Origin: Chloranthus sessilifolius
Taxonomy: Eukaryota > Streptophyta > Magnoliopsida > Chloranthales > Chloranthaceae
Length of the DNA stretch: 64,000 bases
Reading direction: 5' to 3'
Assembly (NCBI GenBank): GCA_021018995.1
Contig: CM037586.1
Location: forward strand, 147,788,060-147,852,059
Position 1 is the stretch's first letter. Every line of letters begins with the position of its first letter. A program made the position numbers and the translations under genes. The notes beneath the pieces are model-generated. The model worked only from the letters and a program-made list of their open reading frames with translations. It was not told where the DNA came from and did not search any database. Below are positions 1 through 12,527 of this stretch, one piece after another.

Positions 1-512
1 TCCGGGACCCTATTAGATAATAAGAAAATGTTGAACCTTTGTTTGATAAAAAGTAAAAGATCAACTTGTGGACTTCTTGGATTCATACGATAGAGATCCT
101 TTTTCACCCCTAATCTTCCACACAATGGATCTTGAGACCATGAGCTTCCCATAATTCAATCTTCTTGTTTTCTAATCTTTTGGGTTGTTGAAATTTTGTA
201 GTTGTTGTCAGAAACTCCAGTTTTGCTGGGTTGTTTCTATATTTTAGGAAAATGATAACTGGCGCATAGTTTTAAAAATGGGCCAGGGGCCGACATGTAT
301 ATATCGTGTTAGGCCTGATCTAGTACGATATGAAGCCCCGACTAAATATGAGTATACAAGTCAGCCTATACCGGCTCATATTATGCTGGTTCAAATAAGC
401 CATTATCAGTCATATGGGCACCTATCACTTGTGCTTTTTCTCTCTTTCTCTCTCTAAAACATCAATTTTTTTCCTTCATTATTGTGATTTTTCCTTCATT
501 TAGTTTTGTAGA
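1..512. other. Region upstream of the transposase start
   Basis: No gene is seen. The stretch holds C/T-rich runs just before the transposase start (about 435-460). A 29-bp block at 116-144, containing TTCCACACAATG, recurs with two mismatches at 7446-7474. It may be the 5' non-coding part of the CACTA element. Confidence 0.4.
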
Positions 513-3500
513 ATGTCTTCAACAATCCCAAGTAAAGAGTAGATGACGGCAAATCATACAACTGTGGAATATATCGAAGGTCTTCATTCATTTATCAAAT
601 TCGTAAAAGAAAATGTAGAAGATCCTGATTGGTGTTGTTGTCCTTGTGTCAACTGTCGAAATCTTAAAAAGCATAGCCTCGTGATTATTATGGAACATTT
701 ATTTTGTGATGGTATAGATAAGTCTTACACGATATGGAAGCACCATGGAGAATCATTTTCTAATAGTCATACCAATTTGGGGACTATTACATCGACTTCT
801 AACCCAAATGAAGATAGGTTTCCAAGAATGGAAGATATGTTGAATAACACATTCGGAGGTGTTTGTACTGAAGATTTAGATGCTTGCTTAAATGATGCTT
901 ATGATGAAGATGACGAGCAACGTCCACACGATTTACATGATGATGCGGGGTATAGTAACTTGATGGAATGTGCATTAGAACCTTTGTATCCGTCATGTAA
1001 AAATGAGCACAGAAAATTGTCAGTCACGATTGAGTTGTTGAGCATGAAAGCTAGGCATTAGTGGTCTGATAAAAGCTTCACAGAGCTATTGAAAATGATA
1101 AAAAACATACTTCCTGAAGAAAATACTTTGCCAGATACCACATACAATGCGAAAAAGTTGATCAAGTCTTTACGAATGAAATATGAGATTATTCATGCAT
1201 GCCCCAATGATTGCATATTATATTGGAGAGATCATGCAAATAAGGATACTTGTCCTACGTGTGGTATGAGCAGATGGAAGCCACCAAATGCTTCAAAGCC
1301 GAGGGCTAAGCCATTGCCATGGAAGAAATTAAGATACTTTCCATTAACTCCGAGGCTACAAAGAATGTATAGTGTACCGTGGATTGCAGAGAAAATGACA
1401 TGGCATGCAAACTCAGTTGCAAATGACAGTCACATGCGCCATCCCGTAGATTCTTCTTGTTGGAAATCAATTAATGTTCAGTGGAACGAGTTTGGTTTAG
1501 AGAAACGTAATGTTCGTCTAGGACTTGCCACAGATGGATTCAATCCTTTTGGCAATAAGAATAACTCTTATAGTTGTTGGCCTGTTATGATTGTTCCCTA
1601 CAATCTCCCTCCATCATTGTGCATGCGCAAGGAGTTTACAATGTTGACCATATTGATTTCCGGGCCCAATGGTCCTGGACATGACATTGATGTTTACTTG
1701 CAGCCATTGCTTGTAGAATTAAATGAATTGTGGTCCACTGGAGCAATAACATATGATTCCTATACAAAAACTAGGTTTAACATGAAAGGAATTTTATTAT
1801 GGGCTATACATGATTTTCCAGCATATGGTCATCTTTCGGGTTGTAGGACAGCAGGAAGATATGGTTGTCCTATTTGTAGTGAAGAGGTTGACTCCGTATG
1901 GTTATATCACGGAAAGAAATTTGCTTACATGGGCACAAGAAAGTTCCTTACAGATTTAAATCATCCTTTCAGAACTCAGAAATCCCAATTTAATGGTAAG
2001 GAAGAACATAGGAAACATCCACGCCGTATGAGCGGTTCAGAAGTTTTAAGCAAAATGGAAACAATTCAGACCACGTTCGGAAAGGCAGCAGGAAAGAAGA
2101 GGAAAAAGTCCATGAATGAAGAGAGTTATGCATGGTCAAAGCGATCAATCCTATTTGACTTACCATATTGGAGGGTGATAAAATTTTCCTTTCATTTTAT
2201 TATGTGATCTCCAATAAACTTTGTTTGAATACTAATTTTTTACTTTATAAATGTAGGATCTTCCCGTTCGTCATAATTTGGATGTAATGCACGTGGAAAA
2301 GAATGTTACGGAAAATTTAATTGCAACGATTATGGATACAAAGGGTAAAAGTAAGGATGGAATTGAGGCCCGATATGATCTTAAAGATATGAAGATAAAG
2401 AAAAATTTGTGGATTGTGCAGAAAAATGACAAGGTGTATTGCCCTAAAGCTCCATTTGTCTTATCTCGAGATGAAAGAAAACTAATTTGTGAAACATTGT
2501 ATAATTTGAAAGTTCCCATTGGATACAGTGCAAATTGGAAGTATAACGTAAGTTTGGAGGATTTTCAATCGAAGGCTCAAGTCACATGACTATCATATCC
2601 TCATGCAACAACTACTACCCGTGTTGTTGATGCATGCATTCAAGAAAGAAAAGCCATTGAGAGCAGCTATCCGACAAATGTCAATATTTTTTAATGTCCT
2701 ATGTTCCAAAGTTGTAGATCGGGTTGAGCTTATAAACATGAGGAGACGCATGATCGAAGCACTGTGCGTGTTTGAAAAGTACTTCCCACCTTCATTTTTT
2801 ATTTCTATGATACACCTTGTTGTTCACTTGGCAAATGAGGTGCTAACATGTGGTCCTGTTCGATATCGATGGATGTATCCATTCGAAAGGTAAACCTTCA
2901 TAATATGACTTTTAAAGTTTTTCTTTTTACTAGTATTATTGATATCTAATTGAAGAAAATTGTATAGGATGATGAAGACTTACAAGCATTATGTAAAAAA
3001 TCAGACTTATCCTGAGGGGTCTATTACAGAGCAATATCTAATGGAAGAATGCATGAGGTACTGTATGGAGTATATGCCAAATGATAATGCAGGAGGGCAT
3101 AAGCGAGGAGATATAATATTCATGGATTATGATGTTACACGTGGTTTCCCTCTTGATAAAAAAGGAAAAGTCTATTACCTTCAAAACTGGCAACACCAAC
3201 AAGCGCGTAAATGGATTCTCACACATTCTCCAGGAAATGTTGAATGGGAGATGTAAGTAATATTTATAAATATCGTCATTATTTTTCCTCAATTAATATT
3301 GAAATACTTTATCTAATTAACACTTAACATTTATAGGAAGTACCAATCTAACCTCCAAGGCCACAAGTCATGTGATAAACATCTGAGGGGCAACTACATT
3401 CCTTGGTTAAGACAACAATTAGAAAAAGAAGAGTCTTCTACCTTGAAGAGTCTTGCTGATGGTCCAGACTTCAAAGCCATATCGTATAATTCTTACGTGG

Positions 3501-4009
3501 TTAATGGATATCTTTTTTGTACGGATGAATTTGAGTAAATGAGTATAAGCGTCTCCATGAAGGCTTTAACTAATTTTAGGGCTAGTGTTAAAGATAAGAA
3601 CCTTGTGGAAGAAGAAGTCACTTATTATGGCATCCTTAAACAAATACTTGAACTGAATTATGGTAACTTTAAAGAAACAGTCTTTTATTGTGATTGGGTA
3701 TGTATAGAAGATAAAACAAATGGATGTGTTGTTGATCCAGAAACATGCTTAATTTTTGTTAATCTTGGGAGGCTTATGAGGAGTTCACATGAAGATGACG
3801 AGCCGTTTATTCTTGCCTCCCAAGCCACCCAAGTCTTCTATTGCAAAGATCAAACCAGAGCTGATTGGTATGTGGTCTTAGATGCTCCAAAGAGATTGAC
3901 TCGAGATGTAGATGCTTATGAAGATCCATTAGTATTTGAGGCAAGAATTAATGCAGATACTTTAGCATCGCCATTGGTCGCTGATGTTGTGGAAGATGAT
4001 GAATACTAA
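513..4009 (+). pseudogene. CACTA transposase (tnp2 family), decayed
   Basis: This would encode the DNA-cutting transposase of a CACTA element. Exons inferred from frame and GT/AG sites are 513-2174, 2257-2889, 2968-3252 and 3337-4009. Domains in order: a transposase-associated N-terminus (Cys-rich CCCPCVNC, then FCDGIDKSYTIWKHHGE); the tnp2 core with HACPNDCILYWRDH and CPTCGMSRW, then DLPVRHNLDVMHVEKN across the first intron; a DUF4218-like part (LLPVLLMHA, YFPPSFF, GPVRYRWMYPFER); and a DUF4216-like tail (CDWV, PFILASQATQVFY). I place the start at 513 because MSSTIPSKE runs in frame into the domain, with TAG at 540-542 where the family has Trp. Other breaks are TAG at 1059-1061, a frameshift near 2565, and TAA at 3536-3538. 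It cannot make a full-length protein as it stands. The family call is secure; the exact splice sites are inferred. Confidence 0.88.
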
Positions 4010-4267
4010 AATATATTTCTCATTTTTTTTTGTAATTACCATTGGAAGATGATGAATACTAAAATACAATTCTCTTTTTTTTATAATTTTCTTCCCTCTA
4101 CATGCCTTTGAAAAACTCATGTGGTCCACTCTATGTTCTCTCTACATGCTGTAATTACCATTGGAAGATGTACTCTATTTTTACTAATAAACATGATTTT
4201 GACATGTCTTGATACATTATATGGTCTTGGCAAATACTATTTACTTATTTTCAGTAAAGAATTGAGC

Positions 4268-6013
4268 ATGGAAACATATGAACCTCAATCAAGTCGTTTA
4301 GAACAAAGCGAGACTGCTGAGAAAGGTTTGTTCAATCTTTTATTTGTCCCTATTCTTTTTTTAATAATCGCTGTTTAGATATATTGCTAATAACATATAT
4401 TTTGTCTAGGCATACGGAAACAAGTTAAGTTTAATGAACATGGGCAGCCAATTGGAACATATTCATCGAGATTGTCGACGTTAATAGGTCAGGTGGCAAG
4501 GACACATTGTCCACCTACATACATGACATGGCATGACGTGCCAAAAAATGTGAAGGATAAGATATGGAGCACTATCTTGGTGAGTACATATATTATTTAC
4601 TTATATTATTTTTGGGCCGATTTCCTCCATGATTTTATCTTATCTTTATATTATTATAGGATGAATATGATATTGAAATTCAACACAAAGCTATAGTATT
4701 ATCGAAAGCTAACGGATGTTGGAAGCAATGGAAGCATGAGCTTCGAAAAAAATATGATGAATATGAGACGGATGCGAGCGGAAAAACATCAACTAAAATG
4801 TGTGAAGTTGGAAGATTGGAAGACATTTATTCACATATGTTCTACTAAAGAATATGTATACGTCGAGAAAAGGGAGAAGTTCTAGAGAAAAGATGACAAA
4901 CCCACACACCAATCGGCGGGAGCGGCTAAGATGGCGAGAGAGTTGGTAATCTCACTAAAATATTACTTTAATATAATTTTCTAAAGAAATAATTCTTACT
5001 TATGATCATTGAATTGTCAAAATGCGAGAATCCTAATGGTGTAGTTACCGGATGTAGAAGCTGTTTATAGCCACACATACTAAGAAAGCGGACATGCCCT
5101 TCACAATTTATGATTGAAAAATTGGTGTGCTCCTATATGTTATTGTTCATTTCATAAACTTCAATAGTTATAAAGGAGTGTGAGACTTTATCATTATAAT
5201 ATTTTATCATTATTTATTTTTTACAGGATGAAATTAAGAAAATGGTTGAAGATAATCCGGTTGAAGGAGAAGCAATTTTAGATGATGACCTCAAGCACAT
5301 GTAAATGCCTTCCTCTCAAATTAGATGATTGAATTATTGCTCTTTAAATCAATATCGTAATTATGAATAAAATTGTATCCTAGGTTTTTGGTCGTGATAG
5401 AAGAGGTTATATGTACAGGTATGGGTAGAGGTATATCAAAGACAACTTTTTCCTCATCGGCTCCTTCTAGGGAAATAGCTTCACGAGAGAAGAGCACGTG
5501 AAAGTGTGGAGTCAAACTATGAAACAATTATGTCGACTTGATGAGGAGTCTAAGGCACGTAAGGTGCTTGAGGAGAAATTCAATACATTACCAAGATATG
5601 ATAGCTCTCATGGATCACATATGAATCGTTCGAGTGATCAATTGAGTTCTTCTTATCAGGTAAAAATTTATTTGTCCAATCAAAATTTACAATTTACCTC
5701 ATATCATTATTGAATATCAATCATTTCATTTATTTTTCCTATATTTCTGTAGGAAAGGAGACAATCATCGGTTCATCTTGGCAGTCCCATAGAACAACTA
5801 CCCTCTCAGTGCATATTAAAGAACTTCAAAAATAAGAATGTTGCCATGGGACGTGTCGATAGAAAAGCGAGTCAATCAAACTTATCATATACAATCATAG
5901 TAGATGACATATATGATATCACTGCAGAATTGTATGCTCGTGATGGAACCTTGGGAGATATTACACCGGGTGATATAATTACGTGGCCCAAAAGTCTTGT
6001 TCATTTTAGTTGA
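4268..6013 (+). pseudogene. TNPA-like second CACTA gene (Ptta/En/Spm plant transposase), decayed
   Basis: This is a multi-exon second gene of the element, on the same strand 258 bp after the transposase. In En/Spm elements the partner gene product binds the subterminal repeats. Readable exon pieces: 4268 to about 4325 (METYEPQSSRLEQ); about 4410-4576 (QVKFNEHGQPIGTYSSRL, then PTYMTWHDVPKNVKDKIW); about 4660-4950 (YDIEIQHKAIVLSKANGCWK, a CSTKEYVYVEKREK block, HQSAGAAKMAREL); about 5228-5300 (DEIKKMVEDNPVEGEAIL); about 5390-5660 (GRDRRGYMYRYG, LCRLDEESKARKVLEEKF); and a last exon ending at 6013 in DGTLGDITPGDIITWP. Exon 3 needs a frame change and has an in-frame stop near 4882, and another stop lies near 5428, so the gene is broken. 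The order of blocks matches plant Ptta/En/Spm proteins. Exon edges are approximate. Confidence 0.75.
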
Positions 6014-6064
6014 TTGTTCTTAGAAGTATATGGTACTTTTTTATGTGGTCTTTATTCAAATGCA

Positions 6065-6233
6065 TCTATAGAATTATGGATTACTTATATGGTTCTTAAA
6101 GGTATATGGTTTCACATTTTGGTGGTTCTGGTTTATCTGTAGAATTATGGAGTAATTGTATGGTTCTTAGAGGTATATGGTTCCACATTTTGGTGGTTCT
6201 GATTTATCTGTAGAATTATGAACTAATTGTATG
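6065..6233 (+). repeat. 71-bp tandem repeat, two full copies and a partial third
   Basis: The units 6065-6135 and 6136-6206 have the same 71-bp length and differ at only a few positions. A third copy starts at 6207 and fades after about 27 bp. Each unit begins TCTRTAGAATTATGGA and ends in TGGTGGTTCTGRTTTA. A related half-unit (TATATGGTACTTTTTT) precedes the array near 6029. It sits just after the stop of the second CACTA gene, so it would be part of that gene's 3' UTR or a subterminal repeat. Confidence 0.9.
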
Positions 6234-9200
6234 TTTGTCCTTTTCAATAGAAGAGTTTATAATGTTGATAGTAGCATTAGTTAACCTGATTGTGAAAGTT
6301 AGGGCTAAGCAAGCACATATATTGACATTTGTGGGAGAGTATGCTTGAGGAATTTCTAGCTTTTAAAGGGTCTTATTTGAATTGGGTGTCATATATTTTA
6401 TGGTCGGATGAAGGTGAGGCCTCATAAATGTCTTTGGTTATGAAAGTTGTCAATCCTTTGGGTATTGCTTACATTCATAATAGTTGATCTTAGTGCTTGG
6501 TGCTACTGTGTAGATTGATTTGGGTGTTAGAGATTTATGTTGGTTTGTTTTGTAGCATGTTATTGTGCACTATTTGTGTTGATGCTTCTGATTCATTAGA
6601 TAACCGTTGTAGCTGTCGTATGTGTGGTTGCTGATGGAATTGTTGATGGAGACACTAGCTGTAGCTGTCGTAGAGTACCATCATATAGAGAGGGGTGAGG
6701 TTAGTAATTCCTGCAAGGGATCTGAAGAAAGGTTCTGAAGTTAGAGAGGATTCAAAAGAGAACCCAAATCGAGATTATTTTATTGGAGATTGATTTGAGT
6801 TCATTTTCCTCCATCAAGAGATTCTGCTCTGATTTCTTAGCTCTGGGATTACCACTTAATATCCTCATGTAAGTTACCCCATGTGACCAATGATCTCAGT
6901 TTCTTTATACTAATGCACATGCAATTTTTTTATAACATAAAAATTATTTATTGTGTTATAAATTTCAAATTCTGGTTACCATATATGCAGAAATAATCTT
7001 TGGAAAATATCTTTGTAAATTAGAGTTTTTACGAAGACAAATTTGAGATGAGCTTTGCTACAAATTACTTAGGTAATTCTTTTATTTGTATGAGAGCTAT
7101 CTTCATTTAATAATTTTGTACTGATCAGAAATGAGTGGAGGAATAGGACTTATTAAAGCCCACCCCAATAGGTGGGATAAGGCCGTACTAATGATGATGA
7201 TTATTCATTCATTATTTTTCAAATGTTACTTAGATCCAATAAATTAATCCAATGAAATTAAATGTAGGGTTTAGAAAAATTAACCACAACAACAAAACCA
7301 AGTATACTTCAAAAGACCGGCCAATTCGGGTTGCATTTTGTATTGGGTTCCTCTGTTTGTGCCCTCTTGGATTATTGAGGGACCTACCTTCGAGAACCAT
7401 TAACTGTTTTGAATTAGATGATGGAGGTATTTTGTGACCCGAATTTTCCACACAATGAATCTTAAGACCATGAGTATTATTTTGGCACCGATCCCATTTC
7501 GATTTTGGTCGGTTCGATTTTCAGTTTTTCTTCATATTTTTCATTTTTTTTTTCGTGGTTTTTCTCTGGTCAACTGGTTTTCTATTTTCAGGTATTAAAG
7601 CAGAAATTTAAGCTGGGCGAATCGGTTCGATTAGATTTTCAATCGATTCAATCCGATTCGGGGTTCGGTCTGATCGGCTTTCACTTCAAATCCGTAGGAG
7701 CGCCAAGGAATTGCTCTTCCCTAGCAATCTAGTGCATGCTACCCTTACCTGGATGGGTGAAAAGATGCAATGCGATTTTTTTTTGTTCTGCTTTTTCATT
7801 TTCAAGCACCTGGTCATGCAATTGGATGCCAAATTGCAATCAACGAGCATGAGAGTGGCTAAGTTAGCTGGTATACATCAAGTTCTATGGTAACTTTCCC
7901 AATATAGGGCTTTTAACGGGCCGGTTAAGTTGGGTCAAATTCTAGTGACCCAATCAAAACTGAAGTCTGGTCTACGTGGTTCAATAGGCACTAAATCCTA
8001 TAAAGTATAGATAATTTATTGGCTCGGCTTGAGTCAAATGCATCGACGACACGTTCAAAATCTGGTTCAAAATTAGCCGAACCAAACCCTTTGACAGCTC
8101 TATTTCTAAGCTACTTAACTGATTCTAAGTTATGGGTGGTTCTACAAAAGCTCCTTAACTGCCCACAAGTACTCACGGTTGTTTTATCATCTTGAATCCT
8201 TGATAGCTGGGTCTATTGACCATTTATTTTATCCACCATGGATATGTTGAGTTTTTTTGAAGCACAACTTGAAGATGCAAAATCCAGTACTACATGCTGT
8301 GAAATCCATCATCATCATCATCATAGCCTTATCACATTTATTTGGTGAAATTTTGTTGCTAACTAGATACTGGAGTTCAAGTTTGTTAAATTTTTTGTTT
8401 ATGCTGTATACTAGATAGGAATACTTTGACATCATAGTTTTTGCAGTTCAAATTTGATGTGTAGTAGTGTTGTAAACTAGGAGAAGAATCAGCTGCGGAC
8501 GCATACACTAATTTAAGGGAATCTATTATATTTCAAACTGTGATCAGAGGGTGTTGGGACCCACCCAAGGTTCAAAATGTTCCGTCAGTAGTTTAATTGA
8601 TTCTATCTTATTCAGAATTTAGTGTTTTTGAGAGCAGATGCTGTTTGTTAAGTTCTACAGCAACATTGAATGCCGTTTTCTATCAAGTATAATTCAGTAC
8701 TTGAGAATTATGTACATACTGAAAAGTAATGATAATTTTTATCCGAATTTTCCTAGTAGGCAAATTCTTGAGTTAAGCAACATTGTTCATTTTCATTGAT
8801 ATTTTCTCATGCTTTTTTTTTCACCTATTAATCTACTGCAGATGGAAGTTACTGGTACAAACATCCAAGTAGTCTCATTTTGCATTAAAGGTTGATCTGG
8901 GGAGTGGAGACTGCCTATGAGGTCACGTGTAGCAGTCCTTCCTTGATTATCGTTTCTTTAGAATGGGTTTCAATAACAAATAGATAAAGATGAATGAAAA
9001 TTTGTTACGGAGGCATGGTTTTCCATTCTTGAATGGCTTTTTTGATTTCTTCTATAATTTGTATGGGCAATTAGAAAAGCGTAGTCAGATGTGGGCTTTG
9101 TATGCAGATCCTTGAGAAGGTTAAGATTGCATGACCTACGCATAGTGACTGATGTGCATGAAACCAGTCAGGTAATTTTTTGTTTTCCTGATTAATACAA

Positions 9201-9344
9201 AATCAGTTCCATTCTAGTATTTTCTATTTTCTTTAGTTCAGCTAAACATGATTGGTTGTGAAAATAATTAGCTTTACTTTAGATGATAATCTATTCTAGG
9301 CTTTTAGATGACTATTACAACTGATGTTTGGCTCATACAATTTT
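6234..9344. other. Non-coding AT-rich stretch
   Basis: No supported gene; the open frames are short and unlike known proteins. Near 7150-7200 the pair CCCACCCC/GGTGGG followed by GATAAGGC and an ATGATGATG run looks like the stem-loop tail of a plant RTE-type LINE or SINE. A complementary version (ATCATCATCATCATAGCC) lies at about 8305-8332 in the opposite orientation. The 29-bp block at 7446-7474 repeats the one at 116-144. Confidence 0.4.
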
Positions 9345-9455
9345 TGTTAGAAACGGTCCACATTGCCTGTGGACTTGAATGTCTTGGGCTATATATAAAC
9401 TGGGCAATCCTCACCTTACAAGCCGGTTTTGTGAGGTTGAGTTAGGGCCGTTGGA
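9345..9455 (+). mobile_element. TRIM-like short LTR remnant
   Basis: The block runs from TGTTAGAAACGG through GGGCTATATATAA and AAGCCGGTTTTGTGAGG to GTTGAGTTAGGGCC. The second half closely matches the LTR at 49769-49882 read on its minus strand (AAGCCAATTTTGTGAG, TTGAGTTAGACC). No primer-binding site or partner LTR was found beside it, so it is probably a solo or truncated copy. The ends are approximate. Confidence 0.5.
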
Positions 9456-11560
9456 TTTAGATGATAATCTTTTAAGTTTGGCTCATTATGCAATCACTAA
9501 AACTTGGCCGAGTTACACAGTTTGGTTTTAGAGGGAACCAGTGCATTGAGTTTTAAAAATTCTCAGTTGAGTTTACTCGGATCTGGCTGACAGATTCAGA
9601 TTCAAGTTCTTGTACCATGTCTTTTTATAAATAGTTTTTTATTCCACCATAGTTACTTTAGATTGGACATTAGAAACAGGAATGCCAACTGTTCTGGCAC
9701 ATGGAGGGGATACATAAACATATTCTTTACGCACTATATTTTGGAAAATAAATAGTTTTTTCCTTCTTTGAATCAACGTATTATATGTCCACTATTGTCC
9801 AAATTTATGGAGATCATTGAGCTACAGATGTCTAAATGCTGTTCTTACAAATTTGATTTTCATTTGGATGTAGAAAGATGCATAATCAGGGACATATCAA
9901 GGGGTTATTACCCCCTAGTATTGACTGAGGCTTTTAACCCTGCTGCCAGTTGTTGTTAAGTCACAGATCATTATATTTTCAAGGCTTCTCATCCTCATGC
10001 TTGCTGCTATATCATCAGTCTATTGAGACTGCTGTACAGTTGATCTAGTTGTCTATTGAGACTGCTGTCTATTGAGACTGCTATATCATCAGTCTATTGA
10101 CTGAGGCTTTTTACAACATTTTTTCATGAAATGTCCTGCTATCTCTACTGCTGATCATGCTCTTGTTCTTAAGAAGGTGAATTATCTAAATTTCATCCTC
10201 GTTCAGTATGGTTATCAAAGGCAGGATATAATGGGGATTTAGCGCAGTCTTCATATATTATTTATAGAAATATTGGGGCAGAATTTAATAATTGCACAGT
10301 AAATTTGGAGGTGATTAGCCTGTGTTGCAGAGATTTGTGGCAGAAAATTTGCACTTGCAATACTTTACTGTTTTTGACTGTTTTTTGACACTGAAATACG
10401 AGTTTTGAAGTCGATTTTACCCCTTTAACCTAATTAAGGTATTGTGGGTCATATTATAGCACTTAAAAAGGAAAATAGGATATTGAGACCTCTTAATAAT
10501 ATAAAGTTACCAATGTTTAGCATGTGATACCAAATTACTTATTTGAAACATTAAGCAAAAGTTCCATTCAATAAATAGTAATTTGTACCTATGAGCAGAA
10601 ACAAGTAAAATAATTCAAAAGTCCCATTCATGATGAACCAAAACTTAAATTTATAAACCCAGATCTTTTATTTTAGATAGCAAGACTGCTAACCAACAAG
10701 TTAATTTTTACAAGGAATTTCCATCTGCAGTTATTGCACTTGCTATAAATCGATTCTTGATTTAGCCATTTGGATTTCTAAGAGCTAGTATAGAGCTACC
10801 AACTCGGTCACAAAGGTTGATTTGGTCATCAATTTTGTATGTATGTTTTTTGGTGCTACATGCCACATGATTCATGGAGTTATAACGGATATCCGATTCA
10901 CCTAAAATTGAATAAAAACTACTTGCACCATATATAGAAGTGCCAAAAATGAAGGGCACCATAGTCATCCAATTTTACTTGTCTAGTTGTCAGCACTTAT
11001 AGGCTATAGCCCTCTTAATTTGCATGGTAGAATTTTTTTACATTTAATGTAAGCTTACTGACTGAAGTGATCTATCTGATGACACCAAAAATGATTGTGT
11101 CTGGAATCGATGACCAGTCACTCTGAACTAGCTAATCGATGACTTGTCTTAACATACTGCAAACGTGTCATTCGCATTGTGATTTATATTTTGATTTTAG
11201 TTGTCTTAAATATTTATCTTCTCTAATAAGTTTTTATATGTTTGTCACATCTAAGAGGAGTATTGATGCAGAATTCTAGTCTAGTTGGTGATTAAAAAGA
11301 TTTGTTGAATAACTTCTTTGTTGATTATGATAATTAATTTTTTGCAATTGGGCTTATTAGCTCATTAACAAAATTATGGCTTGCACTGATCAAAGAATAA
11401 ACTGAAGCACATTGACACTGTAATCTGCGTATACATAATTATTCTAAGTACACCAATTTATCTGTTGTCCATCTGTATGTGTTCACTATCTTAGAGCCTA
11501 CAAATTATATGTATTTTGAATGGATTCGTTTCTATACAGTAGTTGGCTGATTTTTGGCAG
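9456..11560. other. Non-coding stretch with a short direct repeat
   Basis: No gene is recognised. At 10015-10105 the phrase TCTATTGAGACTGCT occurs three times at short spacing; it contains the inverted pair CAGTC/GACTG. The rest is AT-rich with no clear element ends. If the CACTA element is really 15.9 kb long, this is its interior. Confidence 0.4.
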
Positions 11561-11880
11561 TAAAAGATCTTTCCGAAGAAGTTGAAAGGCTTCGCAAACT
11601 TGTGCCACAGAAACTGAGTGATGGCACTAAGAATAGGACCAATGAAAATGAGCAGCTAAAATCTCCTTCCATGAGTTCTCAAATTGGATCAACAGAATTA
11701 TTCAGAAGGTCATCCGAATGGAAAGCACCGAAGGCCTGTACTAGGCAGTCTGAGGTTCTTATAGCAGAATCTGGAGTTGTTTCATATTCCAGGTGTCATG
11801 AGGAGTATGTTGTCATAAACGAACAAACAGGTGATCGGAATGGCACACCATCCGAAAATCATCTCAAAAGCATTCAACAG
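11561..11880 (+). CDS. Isolated internal exon of an unrecognised gene (possibly captured)
   Basis: A 320-bp open stretch lies between a good acceptor (TTTTTGGCAG, ending 11560) and a donor (CAACAG|GTATTT at 11880/11881). It reads as one uninterrupted frame of about 106 residues, beginning VKDLSEEVERLRKL (a short amphipathic, coiled-coil-like start), then a Ser/Asn-rich, probably disordered part, then HEEYVVINEQTG. Composition and splice signals look like a real host-type exon, not transposon coding sequence. I do not recognise the family. No neighbouring exons could be joined with confidence; weak candidates near 9110-9172 and 13530-13630 did not hold a frame. It could be a fragment carried by the CACTA element or the remains of a resident gene. 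Confidence 0.45.
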
Positions 11881-12287
11881 GTATTTTTCCAAGATCTACA
11901 TATAGAAAATTGTAAATGCAATTAGTACTTTCTTGGTCTTTTCCTTTCTACATTGACCATGTGAGTGTAAGTTTGAGACAAAGCTGCGTAGAGGAAACCG
12001 CTAGTTCGGTATGTATGGAGCTTTAAGTTGTTGTCGTTCTATTTTGCCTTTCTATCAATTATGTAATTGAATTTGGTAAAATCAAATTTTCTAGGTGGAG
12101 TTGATGGCACCGCCATGACAATTGCTTGTTTCAAACTCTTGTGGAGTCCTTAGTCGGCATGAAATTTTCAATTGCTAATCGAGATGGGCTATGTCTCTCG
12201 ATCTGCATGATTCAAGTGGTAATTGTTAAGTCCTTGATGCCATTCTCATTTCTCACTTTTGGCACATTTTAGAATACTTAAGCTAAT
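11881..12287. other. Non-coding, after the isolated exon
   Basis: Nothing specific is seen beyond the donor site at 11881. It is probably intronic or interior transposon sequence. Confidence 0.35.
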
Positions 12288-12527
12288 TAAGGTCCCATTT
12301 GGATAGAGCCAATGAGGCATTCTTGTTCTTGCAAACTAAATTTTTCAAAAAAAATTAGTTTTTTTTTCAAAAACAATTGTATCCAAATTTTAATATTAAA
12401 ATGTTGATAGAACCATCTAATTTAATGTTTATTGTTGTCCAAATGCATTAATTGATAAAAAGTGAATTGTGACATTTGAAAAATGGAGCAATCCACATTA
12501 TATGGAACTGTCTAAACTAGGCCCTAA
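12288..12527. mobile_element. Possible hAT-type MITE
   Basis: The left edge TAAGGTCCCATTTGGATAG and the complement of the right edge (TTAGGGCCTAGTTTAGACAG) are imperfect inverted repeats. They resemble the TAGGGCCTGTTTGG termini common in plant hAT MITEs. The 240-bp interior is AT-rich and non-coding. I could not find a convincing 8-bp target duplication, so this is tentative. Confidence 0.35.

Noticed and set aside
8300-8332. Histidine-rich or ATG/CAT repeat coding sequence
   Set aside because: The trinucleotide run is better read as the tail of a LINE/SINE on the minus strand, and no gene surrounds it.
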